Assembly (NCBI RefSeq): GCF_002198655.1
Contig: NZ_MWLN01000191.1
Span: 62,001 to 126,000, forward strand
DNA: 64,000 nucleotides
Reading direction: 5' to 3'
From: Kineosporia sp. A_224
GTDB lineage: Bacteria; Actinomycetota; Actinomycetes; Actinomycetales; Kineosporiaceae
This document shows positions 33,437 through 40,682 of the stretch, one piece after another. Under the pieces are notes generated by a model. It made no database searches. It saw only the letters and a list, made by a program, of their open reading frames with translations, and was not told the origin of the DNA. A program made the translations under genes and the position numbers. The stretch's first letter is position 1. Each line of letters opens with the position of its first letter.

Positions 33437-33909
33437 GCCCGGCGCCGGCCCGTCGTCGCAGCGACCGTTGCGGCGACGCCCCCGAGGACCACCCCGAAGA
33501 CCAGGTGCCCCATGAGGCTCTTCCCGGCGGTGGCGTCGAGCTGGAACAGCGGCATCCCGAGCTTGGCAGGCATGAGGACGAGCGGGCCGAGCACCCACCA
33601 GAGGAGGCCGTAGACCGCGCCTGCGCCGACTGCGACCGGTGTGCGGGTCAGGAACCGGCCGCCGGCTAGGCCGAAGCCGGCACCGATGGCGGCGGAGATC
33701 GCCAGGTGGACGAACCAGCCGACGGCGGTGGACGTCGAGCCGACGAGCATGGCCACCATGGCGATCATCCCCATCATCTGCATGAGCATCCCGAACATCA
33801 TCCCGCCGGCGAGGCCACCGATGACCCCGGCGGCAAGGTGTCGGACGAGGGAGCCGCGGGCGGCGACAGCACTAGAGGTCGGTACGGACGTCGGTGCGGG
33901 GCTGGTCAT
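33433..33909 (-). CDS. Four-helix integral membrane protein of unknown function
   Basis: 158 residues with about four hydrophobic segments: a methionine-rich first pair (GGMMFGMLMQMMGMIAMVAMLV, about 34-56), then HLAISAAIGAGFGLAGG, VGAGAVYGLLWWVLGPLVL and LVFGVVLGGVAATV. The Met-rich helix is notable. There is no recognised catalytic motif. It is co-transcribed with the Crp-family regulator and may be linked to the signal that regulator responds to, which is conjecture. Confidence 0.7.
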   Translation of the reverse strand: MTSPAPTSVPTSSAVAARGSLVRHLAAGVIGGLAGGMMFGMLMQMMGMIAMVAMLVGSTSTAVGWFVHLAISAAIGAGFGLAGGRFLTRTPVAVGAGAVYGLLWWVLGPLVLMPAKLGMPLFQLDATAGKSLMGHLVFGVVLGGVAATVAATTGRRRA

Positions 33910-34272
33910 GGGAGTCCTTCCTCACGAGCGCCCCGGGTGGGCGTTCACGACGACCGTAGGAACTCGGGGCCGCGAGTTCTGTGTGCCAGCACACCGAACG
34001 GGGCCCTCCCCCCGGCGTCGACGAGGGGCCGCACCCCGGGTCGGCGATGCAGAGACGGACGGCCTGGCGGACGGTACAGCGCGGCCCGGGTCTGGAGCGC
34101 TGGTCGGGTGCACCGGTCGGGCGCACTGCTACCGGGAGCGTCCGTCCCTGCCTGGCGTCGACGGATCGCGGCGGTCCCCGTCACCCGGCCCCGGTGCGGC
34201 GGAGCCCGCGATGCTCGCCGTCGGGGCCGGGTGATTGGCGGTCAGCGGGCAGCGGTCGCGCTGGCGCCCGCG
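33910..34272. other. 363-bp gap without a supported gene
   Basis: Between the membrane-protein gene start and the hydrolase stop. The open frames here are short, arginine/proline-rich and lack family motifs or ribosome sites. It presumably contains the promoter of the 33909 operon; no operator or hairpin stands out. Confidence 0.5.
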
Positions 34273-35169
34273 CTACGCGCGAACGGGCTGCCGGGCGCCG
34301 GCGACCCGGGTGTCGTAGAACGTGCGGATGCCGCGGCTGATCTCGTCGAGGCAGTCCTCGACGGCGAAGTGGCCGGAGTCGAGCCGGACGAGCTCGGCGT
34401 CGGGCAGGTCGCGCAGGTAGGCCTCGCCGCCGGCCGGGGTGAAGAAGATGTCGCCCTGGCCCCAGAAGATCAGCGTGAGGGGCTGCCGCTCACGCAGCGC
34501 CGTCTGCCAGGCGGGGTAGAGCGCGGCGTTGGTGCGGTAGTCGTAGAACAGGTCGAGCTGGACGCGGTGGGCGTGCGGGCGGGCTAGGAACGCCAGGTCG
34601 GTGTTCCAGTTGTCGGGGCTGATCCGGGTCAGGTCCCGGTGTCCGGTGGTGTAGACGGCCTTGACGACGTCCGGGCCGAGGAACCCCAGCAGCGGCACCT
34701 CGGTCTCGGGGCTGCGGTCGACCCACAGGGCGTGCCGGATGCCGTCCCAGGTGGCGGTGAAGCCTTCCTCGTAGGTGTTGGCGTTCTGGATCACCTGCCA
34801 GTCGAGCCAGGCAGGGTGCCGGCTGATGATGCGGTTGCCGATCGGCCCGCCGTAGTCCTGCATGTAGATCCCCATCGGGCCGGTGAAGCCGACTTCGACG
34901 AGGAGCCCTTCGACGATGTCGGCGAGGTGGTCGAAGGTGTAGTCCCAGGTCGCGGGGTCGGGCATGTCGGTGTTGCCGAACCCCGGGTAGTCGGGGGCCA
35001 GGACATGGAACCGGTCGGCCAGCGCGGGGATGAGGTTGCGGAACTGGTGCGACGACGCGGGGAACCCGCCGAGCAGCAGCAGCTTGGGCGCGGCCGGGTC
35101 GCCGGCCTGCCGGTAGAAGACATCGAGCGCTTGCACCTGCGCGGTGTGGAACGTCGTGGCGGTGGTCAT
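34273..35169 (-). CDS. Alpha/beta hydrolase (haloalkane dehalogenase / epoxide hydrolase-like)
   Basis: 298 residues of the alpha/beta hydrolase fold. The oxyanion region is GGFPASSHQFRNL and the nucleophile elbow is MQDYGGPIGNR, which carries Asp rather than Ser, as in haloalkane dehalogenases and epoxide hydrolases. LIFWGQGDIFF holds the acid position and DSGHFAVED the catalytic His. The Asp nucleophile makes an ester- or epoxide-type covalent intermediate likely. It stands alone; the substrate is unknown. Confidence 0.82.
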   Translation of the reverse strand: MTTATTFHTAQVQALDVFYRQAGDPAAPKLLLLGGFPASSHQFRNLIPALADRFHVLAPDYPGFGNTDMPDPATWDYTFDHLADIVEGLLVEVGFTGPMGIYMQDYGGPIGNRIISRHPAWLDWQVIQNANTYEEGFTATWDGIRHALWVDRSPETEVPLLGFLGPDVVKAVYTTGHRDLTRISPDNWNTDLAFLARPHAHRVQLDLFYDYRTNAALYPAWQTALRERQPLTLIFWGQGDIFFTPAGGEAYLRDLPDAELVRLDSGHFAVEDCLDEISRGIRTFYDTRVAGARQPVRA

Positions 35170-35327
35170 GGCTGCTCCCTGGGGTGGTCCCGGCTGTACG
35201 TCGTCCGTGCACCAGGAGAGCGGCCGCGAGAGCCTGCGTCTTACGTGCGCGCACCGCCTCCTTGGGTGAGACGACCGTCACCCTCCGGCCGGGGTAAGAC
35301 GGGGCGGGCGGCCGCCGCCAACGGGGC

Positions 35328-36014
35328 ATGTATGTCGAGCAGCTGTGGCGCTACGCGGTGAAGTCGATGCGCGGCGAGTCGTTGTCGCAGGCCAGGATCG
35401 AGGCCGACGGCATCGCCGGTGACCGGCGCGTCCACGTCGAGGACGACCGCGGCCCGGTCACCGCGCGCAGGCACCGTGCGCTCCTCGGGCTCACCGCGAC
35501 GACCGACCCGGAGGGGACCGTCCTGGTCGACGGCCATCCGTGGCACACCCCGCAGGTGGCCGACCTGGTCCGGGGCGCGGTCGGCCCGGACGCGCGGCTC
35601 GTGGCGTTCGACGGGCCGGAGCGGTTCGACGTCCTACCGCTGCTCGTCGCCACCGACGGCGCCGTGTCCGCCTTCGGCCGGGACGGTCGCCGGCTGCGAC
35701 CCAATATCGTGGTGGGCGGCGTCGAGGGTCTGGCCGAACGCACCTGGGAGGGTCGGGTGATGGCGATCGGTCCGGTGATCGTGCACCTGGACTCGTTGCG
35801 TCAGCGGTGCGTGATGACGACGTTCGACCCGGACACCCTCGTCCGGGACGGTGAGGTGCTGCGTGACATCCACCGCCGGTTCGGCGGGACGCTCGCGCTG
35901 AACACCGCGGTCCTCCTGCCGGGCTCCGTCCGCGTCGGCGACCCGGTCCGGCTCCTCACCCCGACCGAGACCTCCGAGCTCGCCGGCGTCCTCGGCGGAC
36001 GTACTGCGGGCTGA
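35328..36014 (+). CDS. MOSC-domain protein (molybdenum-cofactor sulfurase C-terminal-like)
   Basis: 228 residues. VEQLWRYAVKSMRGESLSQARIEADGIAGDRR opens the MOSC N-terminal barrel. PNIVVGG and a single conserved Cys in LRQRCVMTTFDPDT follow, as in mARC-like MOSC proteins that may bind the molybdenum cofactor. The role is probably N-hydroxyl reduction or sulfur/cofactor handling; no partner gene is adjacent. Start ATG 35328 is 158 bp from the divergent hydrolase. Confidence 0.82.
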   Translation: MYVEQLWRYAVKSMRGESLSQARIEADGIAGDRRVHVEDDRGPVTARRHRALLGLTATTDPEGTVLVDGHPWHTPQVADLVRGAVGPDARLVAFDGPERFDVLPLLVATDGAVSAFGRDGRRLRPNIVVGGVEGLAERTWEGRVMAIGPVIVHLDSLRQRCVMTTFDPDTLVRDGEVLRDIHRRFGGTLALNTAVLLPGSVRVGDPVRLLTPTETSELAGVLGGRTAG

Positions 36015-36020
36015 GATCCG

Positions 36021-36323
36021 CTACCCGGCGTCGACAGCGAGCTCGTAGCATCGCGTCCGCACGACGACGACGCCAGGAACCCCCGTCGGGTCGACGCCGT
36101 CGTCCGAGGCCGCCGGCGCCGAACCAGAGACGCCGCGGGCGCCCTCCTCGTCGCGCCAGTAGGACACCTCGAGCGCCGTCCCGCCGTCCCGGTCGACGAG
36201 CAGGCGGGACCCGCGGTACCCCTCACCGTCGTAACGGGCCACCGTGGTGTCCCGGACATGCGTGATCACCCGCTCGGCGTCCTCGACGGGGAAGGAGATC
36301 TCCCGGATGCGCACCCACGTCAC
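36021..36323 (-). CDS. Small ABM-like (antibiotic biosynthesis monooxygenase fold) or hypothetical protein
   Basis: 100 residues from GTG 36323, chosen for the GGAGG 7 bp upstream. VTWVRIREISFPVEDAERVITHVRDTTVARYDGEGYRGSRLLVDRDGG is consistent with a ferredoxin-like dimeric ABM domain, but motifs are weak. It converges on the MOSC gene (6 bp apart) and follows the anti-sigma gene in the same direction. Confidence 0.5.
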   Translation of the reverse strand: MTWVRIREISFPVEDAERVITHVRDTTVARYDGEGYRGSRLLVDRDGGTALEVSYWRDEEGARGVSGSAPAASDDGVDPTGVPGVVVVRTRCYELAVDAG

Positions 36324-36360
36324 GCGGGAGCCTCCGACCGTCGTGCCCGCCTGGTACCCA

Positions 36361-36633
36361 TCAGGCGGGGTCCGGGCCGACGTCGCCGAACCGGGCGGCG
36401 GACTCCAGCAGCCCCAGGTAGTCCTCATGGCAGGCCGGGCAGCGCCGCAGGTGAGCCGCCAGACCCGGCAGCTCCCGGGCCGGGGCGTCCCCCGCGAGCT
36501 CGGACTCGACATACCGGTGCAGGACCTCGAACCCGGCCGCGCACCCGGCGTCCGTACCGGTCGAGCCGCTCGCGCCGTCCGGCTGGTCCGGGTCGTCGCC
36601 GAGCAGGTGCTCCAGGTCCGTCGCCCCGTTCAT
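36361..36633 (-). CDS. Zinc-finger anti-sigma factor
   Basis: 90 residues. The ZAS motif is visible as HLRRCPAC (HxxxCxxC), with an upstream Cys/His region in CAAGFEVLHRYVESEL. There is no transmembrane helix, so it is a soluble anti-sigma, possibly redox-sensitive through the zinc cysteines. ATG 36633 overlaps the sigma-factor stop by 4 bp, fitting its role as cognate inhibitor of that sigma factor. Confidence 0.82.
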   Translation of the reverse strand: MNGATDLEHLLGDDPDQPDGASGSTGTDAGCAAGFEVLHRYVESELAGDAPARELPGLAAHLRRCPACHEDYLGLLESAARFGDVGPDPA

Positions 36634-37316
36634 GCCGGCTCCCCCGATCCCGATCGCACCGGCGCCGCGTACCCCGCTGCCGCCAGGCTCGCCCGAAGCT
36701 TGCGCCGCGCGTCGAAGAGCGCCTTGTACACCGCGTTCCGGTTCGACCCCAGCTCCCGGGCGAACGCATCCATCGGCACCCCGTTCACCGCGATCGCCAC
36801 GAACACTCGCCGCTGCAGATCCGTCAAGTCGCTCCCGATCGCCGCCCGCAGCACGTCCCACAGCTCGCCGTGCTCCACGACATCGTGCGGCACCGGCGAC
36901 CCCACGTCGGGCAATCGTTCCCAGCCGTCCTGGTCGAGGTCGACGGGACGGTTGCGCCAGAAGTGCCGCCCCATCTTCGACGACACCTCCAGCACCACGA
37001 ACCGGTACGCCCACGTCGTGAACCGGCTCTCCCCCCGGAAGTCACCCACCTTGGCCTTGATCGCCATCAACGCGTCGTCAGCCGCCTGCTGCGCGACGTC
37101 GTCCAGCTCCGGACCCGACAGACCGAGCGACCCCGCCCGGCGCGACACCTCGTGCCGGGCCACCCGCAGCAGCAGGGCGTGCAACTGGGCCACGCACTCA
37201 TGGTGCCGCGCCCCGGCCGCCTGCAGGCCATCCACCCACTCCTGCGAGACGGCATCCCGTGACGTGGCAGCGCTCGTGGCGGCCACCGACTGCTCGGCGC
37301 CCTGCTGTGCCTGCAC
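36630..37316 (-). CDS. ECF-type RNA polymerase sigma factor
   Basis: 228 residues from GTG 37316; longer upstream frames lack motifs. Region 2 is seen in ELDDVAQQAADDALMAIKAK and the following FRGESRFTTWAYRFVVLEV, and region 4 in LTDLQRRVFVAIAVNGVPMDAFARELGSNRNAVYKALFDARRKL. It overlaps the zinc-finger anti-sigma gene. It likely directs a small stress regulon; its promoters are not identifiable here. Confidence 0.88.
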   Translation of the reverse strand: MQAQQGAEQSVAATSAATSRDAVSQEWVDGLQAAGARHHECVAQLHALLLRVARHEVSRRAGSLGLSGPELDDVAQQAADDALMAIKAKVGDFRGESRFTTWAYRFVVLEVSSKMGRHFWRNRPVDLDQDGWERLPDVGSPVPHDVVEHGELWDVLRAAIGSDLTDLQRRVFVAIAVNGVPMDAFARELGSNRNAVYKALFDARRKLRASLAAAGYAAPVRSGSGEPA

Positions 37317-37361
37317 CCGGCGACAGTACCCCGCCCGAGACCACGCCCGCCCGACCCGACC

Positions 37362-37979
37362 GTGGCGCGCAACGTGAGCCCGGTCAACGCTGACCCGGTG
37401 CGCGGTGGCTCCGCGGACGCAGACATCATCGCGCCCGACCTGCGACTGCTGATCGTCGCCATCAACCCGGCGACCCGGTCCGCCGCCATCGGCCACCCCT
37501 TCTCCTCACCCGGCAACCCGTTCTGGCGACTCCTTCACGTCTCCGGCCTGACGCCGGTCGAGGTCGAGGCGTCGCGAGCCCACCAGCTGCTCGAGCACGG
37601 CATCGGCCTGACCTCGACCGTGCGCCGCGCGACCCGGACCGCCGGCGAGCTACCCGTCCGCGAGCTCCGCGCCGGAGCCGTCCGGGTGGAACATCTGGTC
37701 CGCACGCATCGCCCGGAGACGGTGGCGCTGCTCGGCCTGACGCTGTATCCCCAGTACTTCCCCACCCGACCTGCACCCGGCCCCGGGCCGAAGCCGACCA
37801 CCATCGCCGGATCCCGGGTGTTCGTCCTGCCCAACCCGAGCGGCCGCAACCGCTCCTACGCCGGCTTCGACGCCAAGCTGGCCTGGTACCAGGCGCTGGC
37901 ACGCACCCTCGGCCCACCGGGTCCGCCCCACGCCAGTAATCGCCTCCAACCAACGAGTCGATCGGATGCAACCGAGTGA
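37362..37979 (+). CDS. mug: Mismatch-specific uracil/thymine-DNA glycosylase (Mug family)
   Basis: 205 residues from GTG 37362. The family motif appears as VAINPATRSAAIGHPFSSPGNPFWRLL, in which the usual GINPG is INPA (Gly to Ala). The C-terminal VLPNPSGRNRSY is the other diagnostic motif. It removes uracil or thymine from G:U and G:T mispairs, giving base-excision repair. It is divergent from the sigma factor by 45 bp and ends 1 bp from the convergent SUKH-like gene. The Gly to Ala change may alter activity. Confidence 0.85.
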   Translation: MARNVSPVNADPVRGGSADADIIAPDLRLLIVAINPATRSAAIGHPFSSPGNPFWRLLHVSGLTPVEVEASRAHQLLEHGIGLTSTVRRATRTAGELPVRELRAGAVRVEHLVRTHRPETVALLGLTLYPQYFPTRPAPGPGPKPTTIAGSRVFVLPNPSGRNRSYAGFDAKLAWYQALARTLGPPGPPHASNRLQPTSRSDATE

Positions 37980-37980
37980 G

Positions 37981-38433
37981 CTACTCGACGTCGTCCAGCA
38001 ACTTGCCGACCTGCCTCTCGCCGGCCACGCCGATCAGGCAACCCCACCACCCCTGAGGACTCATACAACAGCGGAGCCACCACGCGCCAAGGCATCCTGT
38101 CGGGCCTACCACGTCGATCCACTCGCGCACGTCACGCGCCAATCTCGGGAGCGCATCCAGCGACCAGGCCAGCTCTCCGGAGAAGATGTGGCGGAACGGG
38201 CCGGTGAAGGCCCAGTCGGCAGGCGCGAACCAGAAGAAGTCGACACCGCCGGCGATCTCGGTCAGGACTCGCCAGAAAGAGCCTGGCACGGCGTGCTTCA
38301 GGACCTTCTCCACCTCGCGAACGGCATCCACAGACACCGGCGGGGCAGACGCGAAGCGACGGACATCCATACCGGCCGCTTCCAGCGATACCGCGATGCC
38401 AGGCAACCGCTCCACCATGTCCTCGACGGCCAT
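37981..38433 (-). CDS. SMI1/KNR4 (SUKH)-like protein, possibly truncated
   Basis: 150 residues from ATG 38433. VREVEKVLKHAVPGSFWRVLTEIAGGVDFFWF is consistent with the N-terminal half of the SUKH fold found in immunity proteins. The C-terminal part (WWLRCCMSPQGWWGCLIG) departs from the pattern expected for the family, so a frameshift or divergence is possible. SUKH proteins often neutralise contact-dependent toxins, but no toxin gene is next to it. Confidence is modest. Confidence 0.55.
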   Translation of the reverse strand: MAVEDMVERLPGIAVSLEAAGMDVRRFASAPPVSVDAVREVEKVLKHAVPGSFWRVLTEIAGGVDFFWFAPADWAFTGPFRHIFSGELAWSLDALPRLARDVREWIDVVGPTGCLGAWWLRCCMSPQGWWGCLIGVAGERQVGKLLDDVE

Positions 38434-38559
38434 GCGGGGAGTCTGCCATCGGCTCCACCTGCGCAGTCCGCTCGGTCGTCGGCGGTTCCGCCGTCCTGCC
38501 GACGCCCCGCAGCAGCGGACCAAGCATGACGTCGACCGAGCGCCGGGGCGGTCTGGACA

Positions 38560-38916
38560 ATGGACGTCGTGGCCGAGACCGAGGATTCAGACCTAGCGCC
38601 GCTCTGGGCGACGGCGACCGGCCGGGTGAGCGACGAGCCCTTCCCCGGCGTCGTCCAGGTCGAGTTCCACGAAGAGGACGGCACCAAGGTCGTCATCCGG
38701 GAGAAAGCCGCCGTGATCGACGCAGCACGGTGCACGCCGGCTGCGCACTACCCCAGGTCAGTGGTCCTCAAGTGCCGGATCCTGGCCGCCACGACCCGCA
38801 CGTACGACGTCGAGCTCGCCCACCACGTCGAAGACCTTCACGGTCGCAGCCGGTTCACCGTGCACTACGAGAACGTCGACCTCTGCCGGTACGACGAGCT
38901 CGAGTTCGAGGACTGA
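38560..38916 (+). CDS. Hypothetical protein
   Basis: 118 residues, acidic and soluble, with no recognised domain. The codon pattern and the compact globular-looking sequence (VQVEFHEEDGTKVVIREKAAVIDAA, YENVDLCRYDELEFED at the end) suggest a real gene. It has ATG 38560 and no clear ribosome site. It lies between the SUKH-like gene and the MNT/HEPN pair. Confidence 0.55.
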   Translation: MDVVAETEDSDLAPLWATATGRVSDEPFPGVVQVEFHEEDGTKVVIREKAAVIDAARCTPAAHYPRSVVLKCRILAATTRTYDVELAHHVEDLHGRSRFTVHYENVDLCRYDELEFED

Positions 38917-39059
38917 CCCGTCGCCTGCTTCGCCACCCGAACCTGGATGCGCTGTAGGACCCGCGGCCTACGCCCGGTCTGCCCTGACGTCTGTGTCGCG
39001 CACACCACGACCAACGCCAGATGTCGTTGATCCCTTTAGGCAGATGATATCTTTCACCT

Positions 39060-39683
39060 ATGCGTAGTGATGCGCCGTCGTTGATGCCGGTGTTCAGGTC
39101 CCGGCATCAGGCCGACCTGCTCACCGTGCTGTTCCTGCATCCCGACGACGACCACACCACCACCGACCTGGCGGCCCGGCTCGGCATCCCGCTGACGACC
39201 GCGCACCGGGAGCTGTCCCGCCTCGAGGCCGCCGGCCTGCTCACCGGCCGGCAGGTCGGCCGGGCCAGGCTGCTGCGCGCCAACACCGGTCACCGCGCCT
39301 TCGCGCCGCTCGCGCGGCTGCTGCTGGTCACGTTCGGGCCGCACGTCGTCATCACCGAGGAGTTCACCGGCCTGCCCCGGGTCTCCACCGTGGTCCTGTA
39401 CGGGTCATGGGCCGCCCGCTACGACGGCGTCGACGGCCCCGCCCCAGCCGACGTCGACGTCCTGGTCGTCGGCACCCCGCAGCGTGCCGACGTCTACGCC
39501 GCCGCCGAACGCGCCGAGGCCCGGCTGTCGATCCCGGTCAACCCCGTCGTCCGCTCCCCCGCCCGCTGGACAGCCGGCGACGACCCGCTCATCGCCACCA
39601 TCCAGACCGGACCGCACCTCGTCCTTCAGGACAACGACGACCACACCCCCGACCACAACGACCAGGCCAACAGCACCGGCTGA
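39060..39683 (+). CDS. MNT-type nucleotidyltransferase antitoxin with N-terminal winged helix
   Basis: 207 residues. The N-terminal winged helix (HQADLLTVLFLHPDDDHTTTDLAARLGIPLTTAHRELSRLEAAGLL) is followed by the minimal nucleotidyltransferase core YGSWAARYDGVDGPAPADVDVLVVG (GS...DxD). MNT proteins neutralise HEPN RNases by nucleotidylation, and the HTH suggests autoregulation. An AT-rich stretch (TTGATC, then TATCTT) ends 6 bp before the ATG, compatible with a leaderless transcript. The partner HEPN gene follows 40 bp later. Confidence 0.82.
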   Translation: MRSDAPSLMPVFRSRHQADLLTVLFLHPDDDHTTTDLAARLGIPLTTAHRELSRLEAAGLLTGRQVGRARLLRANTGHRAFAPLARLLLVTFGPHVVITEEFTGLPRVSTVVLYGSWAARYDGVDGPAPADVDVLVVGTPQRADVYAAAERAEARLSIPVNPVVRSPARWTAGDDPLIATIQTGPHLVLQDNDDHTPDHNDQANSTG

Positions 39684-39723
39684 CAGCAGATCGACTGTCG
39701 GCAGCCGCGGACAGGGTCACCGC

Positions 39724-40185
39724 GTGGCGCGTTGGAAGACCGGCGAAGCGGACGTCGAGCGGCTGCTCACCAGTCGCGAGCTCCAGGTCGTCCGCGGACA
39801 GGCCGCTGACGGCGTCCCGGGTCTGACCCGTGCCCGGCAGACCCTCGCCTCCGCGCAGTCCCTACTCGACACGGATCCGACGAACGCGTTCGTCCTGGCC
39901 CACGACGCCACCCGCCTGGCCTGCACCGCGCTGCTCGCCCACCAAGGACTGCGCCCCACCACCGGTGGCGGGCACGTCGCCGTCGAACGCGCCGTCCGCG
40001 CCCAGTTCGGCGCACCGTTCGCGCCCTACGGCGGGCTCCGCCGACGCCGCAACGAGGTCGAGTACCCCGCCCACCCCGACGAGACCGTCAGCCCCGACGA
40101 GGCCGTCGAGGCCCTCGACATCGCCGAGACACTCATCGACGCCGCCGAACGGCTCCTGCCCCACCTCGGCCACTTCACCCCCTGA
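39724..40185 (+). CDS. HEPN-domain protein (probable RNase toxin partner of the MNT gene)
   Basis: 153 residues from GTG 39724. The all-helical HEPN fold is suggested by AFVLAHDATRLACTALLAHQGLRP and the ending GGLRRRRNEVEYPAHPDET. In that ending RRRRNEVEY occupies the position of the Rx4-6H catalytic motif but with Tyr in place of the canonical His, a variant seen in some MNT-paired HEPN proteins. With the upstream MNT gene it forms a type VII-like toxin-antitoxin pair at the right end of the element, 152 bp from core E. Confidence 0.75.
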   Translation: MARWKTGEADVERLLTSRELQVVRGQAADGVPGLTRARQTLASAQSLLDTDPTNAFVLAHDATRLACTALLAHQGLRPTTGGGHVAVERAVRAQFGAPFAPYGGLRRRRNEVEYPAHPDETVSPDEAVEALDIAETLIDAAERLLPHLGHFTP

Positions 40186-40200
40186 CCGCGACCCGAGGCT

Positions 40201-40217
40201 GCTCACGCAATGCTCAC
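40201..40217 (+). repeat. Left arm-type repeats of attachment site E (GCTCAC)
   Basis: GCTCAC at 40201 and 40212, 11 bp apart, directly after the HEPN gene. This type otherwise appears only right of core D next to the integrase. It therefore marks core E as the far end of the integrase-bearing element. Confidence 0.55.
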
Positions 40218-40337
40218 AGAACTCCGACGACCCCACGAGAACGGAGCACAACAGATCACAACGACAACCCGCTCCCCCGCACGACAGACCACCACCTGAG
40301 GACGGATCACCAGCCCTTGCAACGAAAGGCGCACGCC

Positions 40338-40379
40338 GAGAATCGGAAGGTCGGCGGTTCGACCGCGCCCCTGGCCACC
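40338..40379 (+). other. Attachment-site core E: diverged tRNA-Phe-like 3' half
   Basis: 40 of 42 bases match core A; one change lies in the anticodon loop and one in the T-stem. The left flank has GCTCAC repeats, and the right flank has GCCCA repeats at 40464 and 40475 (11 bp apart). A decayed second core-like stretch lies at about 40569-40594. The 497-bp gap 40186-40682 holds only these elements and no gene. The long repeat and hairpin of copies A-C are absent here. Confidence 0.75.
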
Positions 40380-40463
40380 ACAAGACCCACCTTCGCCCCC
40401 GTCTGGATTTCATGGCTTACCGGTGTTAATCGGGCACAGCCGAACCGGCGAATCGAAGATCTT

Positions 40464-40480
40464 GCCCAATACGCGCCCAC
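40464..40480 (+). repeat. Right arm-type repeats of attachment site E (GCCCA)
   Basis: GCCCAA at 40464 and GCCCAC at 40475, one helical turn apart, about 85 bp right of core E. They match the right-side repeats of copies A-C in sequence type and spacing, so the urease module begins with the GCCCA-type end. Confidence 0.45.
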
Positions 40481-40682
40481 GGATCACTGCTGTCGGCCAA
40501 CCGTCAGACCAAACGTGCTGCTCAGCGCTGGAAGCACGGCGGGCGAGCCTCGGTGGCTGGCCCTTGCGAATCGGAGGGTCGATCCGACCCCGTCCTGAAC
40601 CCACGTAGCGCGGCGCTGACATCGCGGCGCGGGCGAACCGGTGGCTCCCGCGTCGGCCGGACACGCGGGCGCACGAAGGTCG

